In this document: positions 22,314 to 35,856 of the stretch, in pieces
Layout of the letters: the number at the start of each line of letters is the position of its first letter
Numbering within the stretch: the stretch's first letter is position 1
Origin: Nematostella vectensis
Taxonomy: Eukaryota; Cnidaria; Anthozoa; Actiniaria; Edwardsiidae
Assembly (NCBI RefSeq): GCF_932526225.1
Contig: NC_064038.1
Location: forward strand, 312,001-376,000
Direction of reading: 5' to 3'
DNA: 64,000 nt
The notes under the pieces: generated by a model
What the model saw: the letters and a program-made list of their open reading frames with translations, nothing else
The model's database searches: none
Told to the model about the DNA's origin: nothing
Made by a program: the position numbers and the translations under genes

Positions 22314-24005
22314 AGTTGTCAATGCTTTGTTAAAATAATATTCGATATTTTACTGAATGTTTATTGACAGTTTGTGGGCATTTCCTTTGAATGCAAGTCT
22401 TCCACATGTACCAAAGGCTAATAGGTCAACATTAGAATTTGACTGAAATTCATTGTGTCCTGGCCGGAGAGCTATTGCAAAGCTCTTCATCACACTGCAC
22501 TTTGAAGCATATTCTATGTATGCTTCTTTGTACAAAATGTACCCCTCCTAATAGAACATCAAAGATCACATAACTTGTTTACTTCCTCGACTCTGTGCTT
22601 TTTATTTTTTGTTCTCTTACTAGGAAAATATCGAATACAAATAATCAGTTAAGCTAGCAAGCTCATTTTGCTAGCTGTATATAATGCATATCAGGCCTGT
22701 ATCTTTAGTATCCTGGATCAGGAAGACGAACCTATGTCACATCACTTTTTTGATGAGTATTATAAAAAAAAATACTAAAAAAACGTTATCTTGAACTGTG
22801 TAAAAAAAAAAAAAAACAGATAAAAAAAAAAAGGCCATTGGCCTGGGATCGAACCCGGCCTAAAGAACAAAACGGAAACCATACATACGGATTACCCAAT
22901 CGGTATGGCAGCACAAGGCTTTTACGGAAGGCTGTAAAGAAACCGAAGGCCCCAAGCACCGATATTTCCGGCGAATATGCTGTACAACACTCTTGCAAGG
23001 TATTCCAACCCGCGCATTAATGGGGAGGACAATAACCAGGATCCCAGGCCTGTAATACGGTTACGCCACGCACAGCTCGCTGAGATATGGGATGAAAAAA
23101 ATACAGGTCTATGTGGGCGTTTTGGGTCCCTTGGGGGCTCGCTATTTCGGCGTGGCATCGTAACGCACGCGAGCGCATTGTCTTTTATTGTGTACAGAAT
23201 GTCTCTGTCGTTTTTTGCTTTACTTTTAGTTTTGCTTTATTTTGATTATTATTTTTTTGTCTTTTTATTTATAGTTCTTTGTACAGTATTTGACCATAGC
23301 TATGATAACAATTATTCAAAATTATTGTAACCAACTATTGTAACCAATTATCGTAAACCAACTTGACTGCAAAACACTATTAGGCATTTCTTTCATGTGA
23401 CTGCAAAGTTGACATGTCAACATCTAGAGGGGCTTCACCCAACAAGGAATCATGGGGGACCATGAAAGCACGGTGTCGCGGAAAATTTTCCTGCCCAATT
23501 TATCAGGAACATCTGTGCAGCCGATGCCCTTAGTTGGATGGGGTGCACAGTTGCTTTGGGTATCGCCCTGAAGATGGCACAGTGACCATAAGATGTATCT
23601 GAATGAAACTGTATACTTATTTCAAATTTTAAAAACATGTGAGTGTTACTTACTTAGTTACAGTAGTTCTTTTGAATATTATTATTTAAGTGTATAATTT
23701 AGATGAGTAATAAATACTTCTTATTTGTCTCGTAGAGCTCGTATCGTTCCTCCTAAATAACAAACAAAATAATGTGTGTTATTATCTTGGTGCAAAGGAA
23801 TCTACAGTAGTTTTGTAATCAAATAATTGTTTTACTATTAACACACTTGTTCTTTCAACCAGTTTGTTGGTCTCACAAATAGACTTTTAATAAACTGGTA
23901 TCCCCCCTATCCACTCAATAAAGGGTCAGCGTCATGGCATTGCGCATGTCTGGAGTCAGTGTTTATTGTAGGCTTTCAATTGTCTACACACAGTTGAACT
24001 TTAAT
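22314..24005 (+). repeat. Array unit 14 (1,692 bp; type A)
   Basis: B box at 22845-22855. GGCTAATAGG, ACATCAAAGATC, CTCTGTGCTTTTT, CAGGAAGACG, CACATCACTTT, GAAACCGAAGG and CTGCCCAATTT recur together in unit 16. Starts the TATTTTGATTATT cluster, units 14-18. Confidence 0.95.
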
Positions 24006-25699
24006 AGTTGTCAATGCTTTGTTAAAATAATATTCGATATTTTACTGAATGTTTATTGACAGTTTGTGGGCATTTCCTTTGAATGCAAGTCTTCCACATG
24101 TACCAAAGGCTCATAGGTCAACATTAGAATTTGACTGAAATTCATTGTGTCCTGGCCGGAGAGCTATTGCAAAGCTCTTCATCACACTGCACTTTGAAGC
24201 ATATTCTATGTATGCTTCTTTGTACAAAATGTACCCCTCCTAATAGAACATTAAAGATCACATAACTTGTTTACTTCCTCGACTCTATGCTTTTTATTTT
24301 TGTTCTCTTACTAGGAAAATATCGAATACAAATAATCAGTTAAGCTAGCAAGCTCATTTTGCTAGCTGTATATAATGCATATCAGGCCTGTATCTTTAGT
24401 ATCCTGGATCAGGTAGACGAACCTATGTCACACCACTTTTTTGATGAGTATTATAAAAAAAAATACTAAAAAACGTTATCTTGAACTGTGTAAAAAAAAA
24501 AAAAAAACATAGAAAAAAAAAAAAGGCCATTGGCCTGGGATCGAACCCGGCCTAAAGAACAAAACGGAAACCATACATACGGATTACCCAATCGGTATGG
24601 CAGCACAAGGCTTTTACGGAAGGCTGTAAAGAACCCGAAGGCCCCAAGCACCGATATTTCCGGCGAATATGCTGTACAACACTCTTGCAAGGTATTCCAA
24701 CCCGCGCATTAATGGGGAGGACAATAACCAGGATCCCAGGCCTGTAATACGGTTACGCCACGCACAGCTCGCTGTGTTATGGGATGAAAAAAAATACAGG
24801 TCTATGTGGGCGTTTTGGGTCCCTTGGGGGCTCGCTATTTCTGCGTGGCATCGTAACGCACGCGAGCGCATTGTCTTTTATTGTGTACAGAATGTCTCTG
24901 TCGTTTTTTGCTTTACTTTTAGTTTTGCTTTATTTTGATTATTATTTTTTTGTCTTTTTATTTATAGTTCTTTGTACAGTATTTGACCATAGCTATGATA
25001 ACAATTATTCAAAATTATTGTAACCAACTATTGTAACCAATTATCGTAAACCAACTTGACTGCAAAACACTATTAGGCATTTCTTTCATGTGACTGCAAA
25101 GTTGACATGTCAACATCTAGAGGGGCTTCACCCAACAAGGAATCATGGGGGACCATGAAAGCACGGTGTCGCGGAAAATTTTCCTGCCCCATTTATCAGG
25201 AACATCTGTGCAGCCGATGCCCTTAGTTGGATAAGGTGCACAGTTGCTTTGGGTATCGCCCTGAAGATGGCACAGTGACCATAAGATGTATCTGAATGAA
25301 ACTGTATACTTATTTCAAATTTTAAAAACATGTGAGTGTTACTTACTTAGTTACAGTAGTTCTTTTGAATATTATTATTTATGTGTATAATTTAGATGAG
25401 TAATAAATACTTCTTATTTGTCTCGTAGAGCTCGTATCGTTCCTCCTAAATAACAAACAAAATAATGTGTGTTATTATCTTGGTGCAAAGGAATCTACAG
25501 TAGTTTTGTAATCAAATAATTGTTTTACTATTAACACACTTGTTCTTTCAACCAGTTTGTTGGTCTCACAAATAGACTTTTAATAAACTGGTATCCCCCC
25601 CTCTCCACTCAATAAAGGGTCAGCGTCATGGCATTGCGCATGTCTGGAGTCAGTGTTTATTGTAGGCTTTCAATTGTCTACACACAGTTGAACTTTAAT
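24006..25699 (+). repeat. Array unit 15 (1,694 bp; type A)
   Basis: B box at 24537-24547. GCTGTGTTATGGG in the 5' part is shared with unit 17, while GGATAAGGTGC in the 3' part is shared with unit 13, so the unit is a junction of two higher-order copies. ATTTCTGCGTGG is private. Confidence 0.95.
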
Positions 25700-27390
25700 A
25701 GTTGTCAATGCTTTGTTAAAATAATATTCGATATTTTACTGAATGTTTATTGACAGTTTGTGGGCATTTCCTTTGAATGCAAGTCTTCCACATGTACCAA
25801 AGGCTAATAGGTCAACATTAGAATTTGACTGAAATTCATTGTGTCCTGGCCGGAGAGCTATTGCAAAGCTCTTCATCACACTGCACTTTGAAGCATATTC
25901 TATGTATGCTTCTTTGTACAAAATGTACCCCTCCTAATAGAACATCAAAGATCACATAACTTGTTTACTTCCTCGACTCTGTGCTTTTTATTTTTTGTTC
26001 TCTTACTAGGAAAATATCGAATACAAATAATCAGTTAAGCTAGCAAGCTCATTTTGCTAGCTGTATATAATGCATATCAGGCCTGTATCTTTAGTATCCT
26101 GGATCAGGAAGACGAACCTATGTCACATCACTTTTTTGATGAGTATTATAAAAAAAAATACTAAAAAAACGTTATCTTGAACTGTGTAAAAAAAAAAAAA
26201 ACAGATAAAAAAAAAAAGGCCATTGGCCTGGGATCGAACCCGGCCTAAAGAACAAAACGGAAACCATACATACGGATTACCCAATCGGTATGGCAGCACA
26301 AGGCTTTTACGGAAGGTTGTAAAGAAACCGAAGGCCCCAAGCACCGATATTTCCGGCGAATATGCTGTACAACACTCTTGCAAGGTATTCCAACCCGCGC
26401 ATTAATGGGGAGGACAATAACCAGGATCCCAGGCCTGTAATACGGTTACGCCACGCACAGCTCGCTGAGATATGGGATGAAAAAAATACAGGTCTATGTG
26501 GGCGTTTTGGGTCCCTTGGGGGCTCGCTATTTCGGCGTGGCATCGTAACGCACGCGAGCGCATTGTCTTTTATTGTGTACAGAATGTCTCTGTCGTTTTT
26601 TGCTTTACTTTTAGTTTTGCTTTATTTTGATTATTATTTTTTTGTCTTTTTATTTATAGTTCTTTGTACAGTATTTGACCATAGCTATGATAACAATTAT
26701 TCAAAATTATTGTAACCAACTATTGTAACCAATTATCGTAAACCAACTTGACTGCAAAACACTATTAGGCATTTCTTTCATGTGACTGCAAAGTTGACAT
26801 GTCAACATCTAGAGGGGCTTCACCCAACAAGGAATCATGGGGGACCATGAAAGCACGGTGTCGCGGAAAATTTTCCTGCCCAATTTATCAGGAACATCTG
26901 TGCAGCCGATGCCCTTAGTTGGATGGGGTGCACAGTTGCTTTGGGTATCGCCCTGAAGATGGCACAGTGACCATAAGATGTATCTGAATGAAACTGTATA
27001 CTTATTTCAAATTTTAAAAACATGTGAGTGTTACTTACTTAGTTACAGTAGTTCTTTTGAATATTATTATTTAAGTGTATAATTTAGATGAGTAATAAAT
27101 ACTTCTTATTTGTCTCGTAGAGCTCGTATCGTTCCTCCTAAATAACAAACAAAATAATGTGTGTTATTATCTTGGTGCAAAGGAATCTACAGTAGTTTTG
27201 TAATCAAATAATTGTTTTACTATTAACACACTTGTTCTTTCAACCAGTTTGTTGGTCTCACAAATAGACTTTTAATAAACTGGTATCCCCCCTATCCACT
27301 CAATAAAGGGTCAGCGTCATGGCATTGCGCATGTCTGGAGTCAGTGTTTATTGTAGGCTTTCAATTGTCTACACACAGTTGAACTTTAAT
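25700..27390 (+). repeat. Array unit 16 (1,691 bp; type A)
   Basis: B box at 26230-26240. Near copy of unit 14, with all of that unit's marker variants. AAGGTTGTAAAG is private and one A is missing from each of two A runs. Confidence 0.95.
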
Positions 27391-29084
27391 AGTTGTCAAT
27401 GCTTTGTTAAAATAATATTCGATATTTTACTGAATGTTTATTGACAGTTTGTGGGCATTTCCTTTGAATGCAAGTCTTCCACATGTACCAAAGGCTCATA
27501 GGTCAACATTAGAATTTGACTGAAATTCATTGTGTCCTGGCCGGAGAGCTATTGCAAAGCTCTTCATCACACTGCACTTTGAAGCATATTCTATGTATGC
27601 TTCTTTGTACAAAATGTACCCCTCCTAATAGAACATTAAAGATCACATAACTTGTTTACTTCCTCGACTCTATGCTTTTTATTTTTGTTCTCTTACTAGG
27701 AAAATATCGAATACAAATAATCAGTTAAGCTAGCAAGCTCATTTTGCTAGCTGTATATAATGCATATCAGGCCTGTATCTTTAGTATCCTGGATCAGGTA
27801 GACGAACCTATGTCACACCACTTTTTTGATGAGTATTATAAAAAAAAATACTAAAAAACGTTATCTTGAACTGTGTAAAAAAAAAAAAAAAAAACATAGA
27901 AAAAAAAAAAGGCCATTGGCCTGGGATCGAACCCGGCCTAAAGAACAAAACGGAAACCATACATACGGATTACCCAATCGGTATGGCAGCACAAGGCTTT
28001 TACGGAAGGCTGTAAAGAACCCGAAGGCCCCAAGCACCGATATTTCCGGCGAATATGCTGTACAACACTCTTGCAAGGTATTCCAACCCGCGCATTAATG
28101 GGGAGGACAATAACCAGGATCCCAGGCCTGTAATACGGTTACGCCACGCACAGCTCGCTGTGTTATGGGATGAAAAAAAATACAGGTCTATGTGGGCGTT
28201 TTGGGTCCCTTGGGGGCTCGCTATTTCGGCGTGGCATCGTAACGCACGCGAGCGCATTGTCTTTTATTGTGTACAGAATGTCTCTGTCGTTTTTTGCTTT
28301 ACTTTTAGTTTTGCTTTATTTTGATTATTATTTTTTTGTCTTTTTATTTATAGTTCTTTGTACAGTATTTGACCATAGCTATGATAACAATTATTCAAAA
28401 TTATTGTAACCAACTATTGTAACCAATTATCGTAAACCAACTTGACTGCAAAACACTATTAGGCATTTCTTTCATGTGACTGCAAAGTTGACATGTCAAC
28501 ATCTAGAGGGGCTTCACCCAACAAGGAATCATGGGGGACCATGAAAGCACGGTGTCGCGGAAAATTTTCCTGCCCCATTTATCAGGAACATCTGTGCAGC
28601 CGATGCCCTTAGTTGGATGGGGTGCACAGTTGCTTTGGGTATCGCCCTGAAGATGGCACAGTGACCATAAGATGTATCTGAATGAAACTGTATACTTATT
28701 TCAAATTTTAAAAACATGTGAGTGTTACTTACTTTGTTACAGTAGTTCTTTTGAATATTATTATTTAAGTGTATAATTTAGATGAGTAAAAAATACTTCT
28801 TATTTGTCTCGTAGAGCTCGTATCGTTCCTCCTAAATAACAAACAAAATAATGTGTGTTATTATCTTGGTGCAAAGGAATCTACAGTAGTTTTGTAATCA
28901 AATAATTGTTTTACTATTAACACACTTGTTCTTTCAACCAGTTTGTTGGTCTCACAAATAGACTTTTAATAAACTGGTATCCCCCCTATCCACTCAATAA
29001 AGGGTCAGCGTCATGGCATTGCGCATGTCTGGAGTCAGTGTTTATTGTAGGCTTTCAATTGTCTACACACAGTTGAACTTTAAT
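27391..29084 (+). repeat. Array unit 17 (1,694 bp; type A)
   Basis: B box at 27923-27933. 5' part like unit 15 (GCTGTGTTATGGG); 3' part like units 14 and 16 (TTTAAGTG, CCCCCCTATCC). Private: TACTTTGTTAC and GAGTAAAAAATAC. Confidence 0.95.
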
Positions 29085-30781
29085 AGTTGTCAATGCTTTG
29101 TTAAAATAATATTCGATATTTTACTGAATGTTTATTGACAGTTTGTGGGCATTTCCTTTGAATGCAAGTCTTCCACATGTACCAAAGGCTCATAGGTCAA
29201 CATTAGAATTTGACTGAAATTCATTGTGTCCTGGCCGGAGAGCTATTGCAAAGCTCTTCATCACACTGCACTTTGAAGCATATTCTATGTATGCTACTTT
29301 GTACAAAATGTACCCCTCCTAATAGAACATTAAAGATCACATAACTTGTTTACTTCCTCGACTCTATGCTTTTTATTTTTGTTCTCTTACTAGGAAAATA
29401 TCGAATACAAATAATCAGTTAAGCTAGCAAGCTCATTTTGCTAGCTGTATATAATGCATATCAGGCCTGTATCTTTAGTATCCTGGATCAGGTAGACGAA
29501 CCTATGTCACACCACTTTTTTGATGAGTATTATAAAAAAAATACTAAAAAACGTTATCTTGAACTGTGTAAAAAAAAAAAAAAAAAAAAAAACAGAGAAA
29601 AAAAAAGGCCATTGGCCTGGGATCGAACCCGGCCTAAAGAACAAAACGGAAACCATACATACGGATTACCCAATCGGTATGGCAGCACAAGGCTTTTACG
29701 GAAGGCTGTAAAGAACCCGAAGGCCCCAAGCACCGATATTTCCGGCGAATATGCTGTACAACACTCTTGCAAGGTATTCCAACCCGCGCATTAATGGGGA
29801 GGACAATAACCAGGATCCCAGGCCTGTAATACGGTTACGCCACGCACAGCTCGCTGAGATATGGGATGAAAAAAAATACAGGTCTATGTGGGCGTTTTGG
29901 GTCCCTTGGGGGCTCGCTATTTCGGCGTGGCATCGTAACGCACGCGAGCGCATTGTCTTTTATTGTGTACAGAATGTCTCTGTCGTTTTTTGCTTTACTT
30001 TTAGTTTTGCTTTATTTTGATTATTATTTTTTTGTCTTTTTATTTACAGTTCTTTGTACAGTATTTGACCATATCTATGATAACAATTATTCAAAATTAT
30101 TGTAACCAACTATTGTAACCAATTATCGTAAACCAACTTGACTGCAAAACACTATTAAGCATTTCTTTCATGTGACTGCAAAGTTGACATGTCAACATCT
30201 AGAGGGGCTTCACCCAACAAGGAATCATGGGGGACCATGAAAGCACGGTGTCGCGGAAAATTTTCCTGCCCCATTTATCAGGAACATCTGTGCAGCCGAT
30301 GCCCTTAGTTGGATGGGGTGCACAGTTGCTTTGGGTATCGCCCTGAAGATGGCACAGTGACCACAAGATGTATCTGAATGAAACTGTATACTTATTTCAA
30401 ATTTTAAAAACATGTGAGTGTTACTTACTTAGTTACAGTAGTTCTTTTGAATATTATTATTTACGTGTATAATTTGGATGAGTAATAAATACTTCTTATT
30501 TGTCTCGTAGAGCTCGTATCGTTCCTCCTAAATAACAAACAAAATAATGTGTGTTATTATCTTGGTGCAAAGGAATCTACAGTAGTTTTGTAATCAAATA
30601 ATTGTTTTACTATTAACACACTTGTTCTTTCAACCAGTTTGTTGGTCTCACAAATAGACTTTTAATAAACTGGTATCCCCCCCTCTCCACTCAATAAAGG
30701 GTCAGCGTCATGGCATTGCGCATGTCTGGAGTCAGTGTTTATTGTAGGCTTTCAATTGTCTACACACAGTTGAACTTTAAT
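29085..30781 (+). repeat. Array unit 18 (1,697 bp; type A)
   Basis: B box at 29619-29629. Last unit with TATTTTGATTATT; it has TTTACAG rather than TTTATAG. CCATATCTATG is shared with unit 19. Private: TATGCTACTTTG and ATTAAGCATTT. Confidence 0.95.
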
Positions 30782-32471
30782 AGTTGTCAATGCTTTGTTA
30801 AAATAATATTCGATATTTTACTGAATGTTTATTGACAGTTTGTGGGCATTTCCTTTGAATGCAAGTCTTCCACATGTACCAAAGGCTCATAGGTCAACAT
30901 TAGAATTTGACTGAAATTCATTGTGTCCTGGCCGGAGAGCTATTGCAAAGCTCTTCATCACACTGCACTTTGAAGCATATTCTATGTATGCTTCTTTGTA
31001 CAAAATGTACCCCTCCTAATAGAACATTAAAGATCACATAACTTGTTTACTTCCTCGACTCTATGCTTTTTATTTTTGTTCTCTTACTAGGAAAATATCG
31101 AATACAAATAATCAGTTAAGCTAGCAAGCTCATTTTGCTAGCTGTATATAATGCATATCAGGCCTGAATCTTTAGTATCCTGGATCAGGTAGACGAACCT
31201 ATGTCACACCACTTTTTTGATGAGTATTATAAAAAAAATACTAAAAAACGTTATCTTGAACTGTGTAAAAAAAAAAAAACAACATAGAAAAAAAAAGGCC
31301 ATTGGCCTGGGATCGAACCCGGCCTAAAGAACAAAACGGAAACCATACATACGGATTACCCAAACGGTATGGCAGCACAAGGCTTTTACGGAAGGCTGTA
31401 AAGAACCCGAAGGCCCCAAGCACCGATATTTCCGGCGAATATGCTGTACAACACTCTTGCAAGGTATTCCAACCCGCGCATTAATGGGGAGGACAATAAC
31501 CAGGATCCCAGGCCTGTAATACGGTTACGCCACGCACAGCTCGCTGAGATATGGGATGAAAAAAAATACAGGTCTATGTGGGCGTTTTGGGTCCCTTGGG
31601 GGCTCGCTATTTCGGCGTGGCATCGTAACGCACGCGAGCGCATTGTCTTTTATTGTGTACAGAATGTCTCTGTCGTTTTTTGCTTTACTTTTAGTTTTGC
31701 TTTATTTTTATTATTATTTTTTTGTCTTTTTATTTACAGTTCTTTGTACAGTATTTGACCATATCTATGATAACAATTATTCAAAATTATTGTAACCAAC
31801 TATTGTAACCAATTATCGTAAACCAACTTGACTGCAAAACACTATTAGGCAATCCTTTCATGTGACTGCAAAGTTGACATGTCAACATCTAGAGGGGCTT
31901 CACCCAACAAGGAATCATGGGGGACCATGAAAGCACGGTGTCGCGGAAAATTTTCCTGCCCCATTTATCAGGAACATCTGTGCAGCCGATGCCCTTAGTT
32001 GGATGGGGTGCACAGTTGCTTTGGGTATCGCCCTGAAGATGGCACAGTGACCACAAGATGTATCTGAATGAAACTGTATACTTATTTCAAATTTTAAAAA
32101 CATGTGAGTGTTACTTACTTAGTTACAGTAGTTCTTTTGAATATTATTATTTACGTGTATAATTTGGATGAGTAATAAATACTTCTTATTTGTCTCGTAG
32201 AGCTCGTATCGTTCCTCCTAAATAACAAACAAAATAATGTGTGTTATTATCTTGGTGCAAAGGAATCTACAGTACTTTTGTAATCAAATAATTGTTTTAC
32301 TATTAACACACTTGTTCTTTCAACCAGTTTGTTGGTCTCACAAATAGACTTTTAATAAACTGGTATCCCCCCCTCTCCACTCAATAAAGGGTCAGCGTCA
32401 TGGCATTGCGCATGTCTGGAGTCAGTGTTTATTGTAGGCTTTCAATTGTCTACACACAGTTGAACTTTAAT
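30782..32471 (+). repeat. Array unit 19 (1,690 bp; type A)
   Basis: B box at 31309-31319. Shares CCATATCTATG and TTTGGATGAG with unit 18. Private: CCCAAACGGTATGG, TAGGCAATCC and CAGTACTTTTG. Confidence 0.95.
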
Positions 32472-34169
32472 AGTTGTCAATGCTTTGTTAAAATAATATT
32501 CGATATTTTACTGAATGTTTATTGACAGTTTGTGGGCATTTCCTTTGAATGCAAGTCTTCCACATGTACCAAAGGCTCATAGGTCAACATTAGAATTTGA
32601 CTGAAATTCATTGTGTCCTGGCCGGAGAGCTATTGCAAAGCTCTTCATCACACTGCACTTTGAAGCATATTCTATGTATGCTTCTTTGTACAAAATGTAC
32701 CCCTCCTAATAGAACATTAAAGATCACATAACTTGTTTACTTCCTCGACTCTATGCTTTTTATTTTTGTTCTCTTACTAGGAAAATATCGAATACAAATA
32801 ATCATTTAAGCTAGCAAGCTCATTTTGCTAGCTGTATATAATGCATATCAGGCCTGTATCTTTAGTATCCTGGATCAGGTAGACGAACCTATGTCACACC
32901 ACTTTTTTGATGAGTATTATAAAAAAAAATACTACAAAACGTTATCTTGAACTGTGTAAAAAACAAAAACAAAAACAAAACATAGAAAAAAAAAGGCCAT
33001 TGGCCAGGGATCGAACCCGGCCTAAAGAACAAAACGGAAACCATACATACGGATTACCCAATCGGTATGGCAGCACAAGGCTTTTACGGAAGGCTGTAAA
33101 GAACCCGAAGGCCCCAAGCACCGATATTTCCGGCGAATATGCTGTACAACACTCTTGCAAGGTATCCCAACCCGCGCATTAATGGGGAGGACAATAACCA
33201 GGATCCCAGGCCTGTAATACGGTTACGCCACGCACAGCTCGCTGAGATATGGGGTGAAAAAAAATACAGGTCTATGTGGGCGTTTTGGGTCCCTTGGGGG
33301 CTCGCTATTTCGGCGTGGCATCGTAACGCACGCGAGCGCATTGTCTTTTATTGTGTACAGAATGTCTCTGTCGTTTTTTGCTTTACTTTTAGTTTTGCTT
33401 TATTTTTATTATTATTTTTTTGTCTTTTTATTTACAGTTCTTTGTACAGTATTTGACCATAGCTATGATAACAATTATTCAAAATTATTGTAACCAACTA
33501 TTGTAACCAATTATCGTAAACCAACTTGACTGCAAAACACTATTAGGCATTTCTTTCATGTGACTGCAAAGTTGACATGTCAACATCTAGAGGGGCTTCA
33601 CCCAACAAGGAATCATGGGGGACCATGAAAGCACGGTGTCGCGGAAAATTTTCCTGCCCCATTTATCAGGAACATCTGTGCAGCCGATGCCCTTAGTTGG
33701 ATGGGGTGCACAGTTGCTTTGGGTATCGCCCTGAAGATGGCACAGTGACCATAAGATGTATCTGAATGAAACTGTATACTTATTTCAAATTTTAAAAACA
33801 TGTGAGTGTTACTTACTTAGTTACAGTAGTTCTTTTGAATATTATTATTTACGTGTATAATTTAGATGAGTAATAAATACTTCTTATTTGTCTCGTAGAG
33901 CTCGTATCGTTCCTCCTAAATAACAAACAAAATAATGTGTGTTATTATCTTGGTGCAAAGGAATCTACAGTAGTTTTGTAATCAAATAATTGTTTTACTA
34001 TTAACACACTTGTTCTTTCAACCAGTTTGTTGGTCTCACAAATAGACTTTTAATAAACTGGTATCCCCCCCTCTCCACTCAATAAAGGGTCAGCGTCATG
34101 GCATTGCGCATGTCTGGAGTCAGTGTTGATTGTAGGCTTTCAATTGTCTACACACAGTTGAACTTTAAT
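32472..34169 (+). repeat. Array unit 20 (1,698 bp; type A)
   Basis: B box at 33007-33017. Has the CAAAAACAAAAAC-type A tract, AATCATTTAAG and ACTACAAAACG of units 10-11 but only one tRNA-like segment, so it represents the single-copy relative of the duplicated units. Private: GGCCAGGG, GGTATCCCAACCC, GGGGTGAAAA and AGTGTTGATTG. Confidence 0.95.
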
Positions 34170-35856
34170 AGTTGTCAATGCTTTGTTAAAATAATATTCG
34201 ATATTTTACTGAATGTTTATTGACAGTTTGTGGGCATTTCCTTTGAATGCAAGTCTTCCACATGTACCAAAGGCTCATAGGTCAACATTAGAATTTGACT
34301 GAAATTCATTGTGTCCTGGCCGGAGAGCTATTGCAAAGCTCTTCATCACACTGCACTTTGAAGCATATTCTATGTATGCTTCTTTGTACAAAATGTACCC
34401 CTCCTAATAGAACATTAAAGATCACATAACTTGTTTACTTCCTCGACTCTATGCTTTTTATTTTTGTTCTCTTACTAGGAAAATATCGAATACAAATAAT
34501 CAGTTAAGCTAGCAAGCTCATTTTGCTAGCTGTATATAATGCATATCAGGCCTGTATCTTTAGTATCCTGGATCAGGTAGACGAACCTATGTCACACCAC
34601 TTTTTTGATGAGTATTATAAAAAAAATACTGAAAAACGTTATCTTGAACTGTGTAAAAAAAAAAAAACATAGAAAAAAAAAGGCCATTGGCCTGGGATCG
34701 AACCCGGCCTAAAGAACAAAACGGAAACCATACATACGGATTACCCAATCGGTATGGCAGCACAAGGCTTTTACGGAAGGCTGTAAAGAACCCGAAGGCC
34801 CCAAGCACCGATATTTCCGGCGAATATGCTGTACAACACTCTTGCAAGGTATTCCAACCCGCGCATTAATGGGGAGGACAATAACCAGGATCCCAGGCCT
34901 GTAATACGGTTACGCCACGCACAGCTCGCTGAGATATGGGATGAAAAAAAATACAGGTCTATGTGGGCGTTTTGGGTACCTTGGGGGCTCGCTATTTCGG
35001 CGTGGCATCGTAACGCACGCGAGCGCATTGTCTTTTATTGTGTACAGAATGTCTCTGTCGTTTTTTGCTTTACTTTTAGTTTTGCTTTATTTTTATTATT
35101 ATTTTTTTGTCTTTTTATTTACAGTTCTTTGTACAGTATTTGACCATAGCTATGATAACAATTATTCAAAATTATTGTAACCAACAATTGTAACCAATTA
35201 TCGTAAACCAACTTGACTGCAAAACACTATTAGGCATTTCTTTCATATGACTGCAAAGTTGACATGTCAACATCTAGAGGGGCTTCACCCAACAAGGAAT
35301 CATGGGGGACCATGAAAGCACGGTGTCGCGGAAAATTTTCCTGCCCCATTTATCAGGAACATCTGTGCAGCCGATGCCCTTAGTTGGATGGGGTGCACAG
35401 TTGCTTTGGGTATCGACCTGAAGATGGCACAGTGACCACAAGATGTATCTGAATGAAACTGTATACTTATTTCAAATTTTAAAAACATGTGAGTGTTACT
35501 TACTTAGTTACAGTAGTTCTTTTGAATATTATTATTTACGTGTATAATTTAGATGAGCAATAAATACTTCTTATTTGTCTCGTAGAGCTCGTATCGTTCC
35601 TCCTAAATAACAAACAAAATAATGTGTGTTATTATCTTGGTGCAAAGGAATCTACAGTAGTTTTGTAATCAAATAATTGTTTTACTATTAACACATTTGT
35701 TCTTTCAACCAGTTTGTTGGTCTCACAAATAGACTTTTAATAAACTGGTATCCCCCCCTCTCCACTCAATAAAGGGTCAGCGTCATGGCATTGCGCATGT
35801 CTGGAGTCAGTGTTTATTGTAGGCTTTCAATTGTCTACACACAGTTGAACTTTAAT
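34170..35856 (+). repeat. Array unit 21 (1,687 bp; type A)
   Basis: B box at 34694-34704. ACTGAAAAACG as in units 1, 26 and 28. Private: GGGTACCTTGGG, CCAACAATTG, TTTCATATGAC, TATCGACCTG and GAGCAATAAA. Confidence 0.95.
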
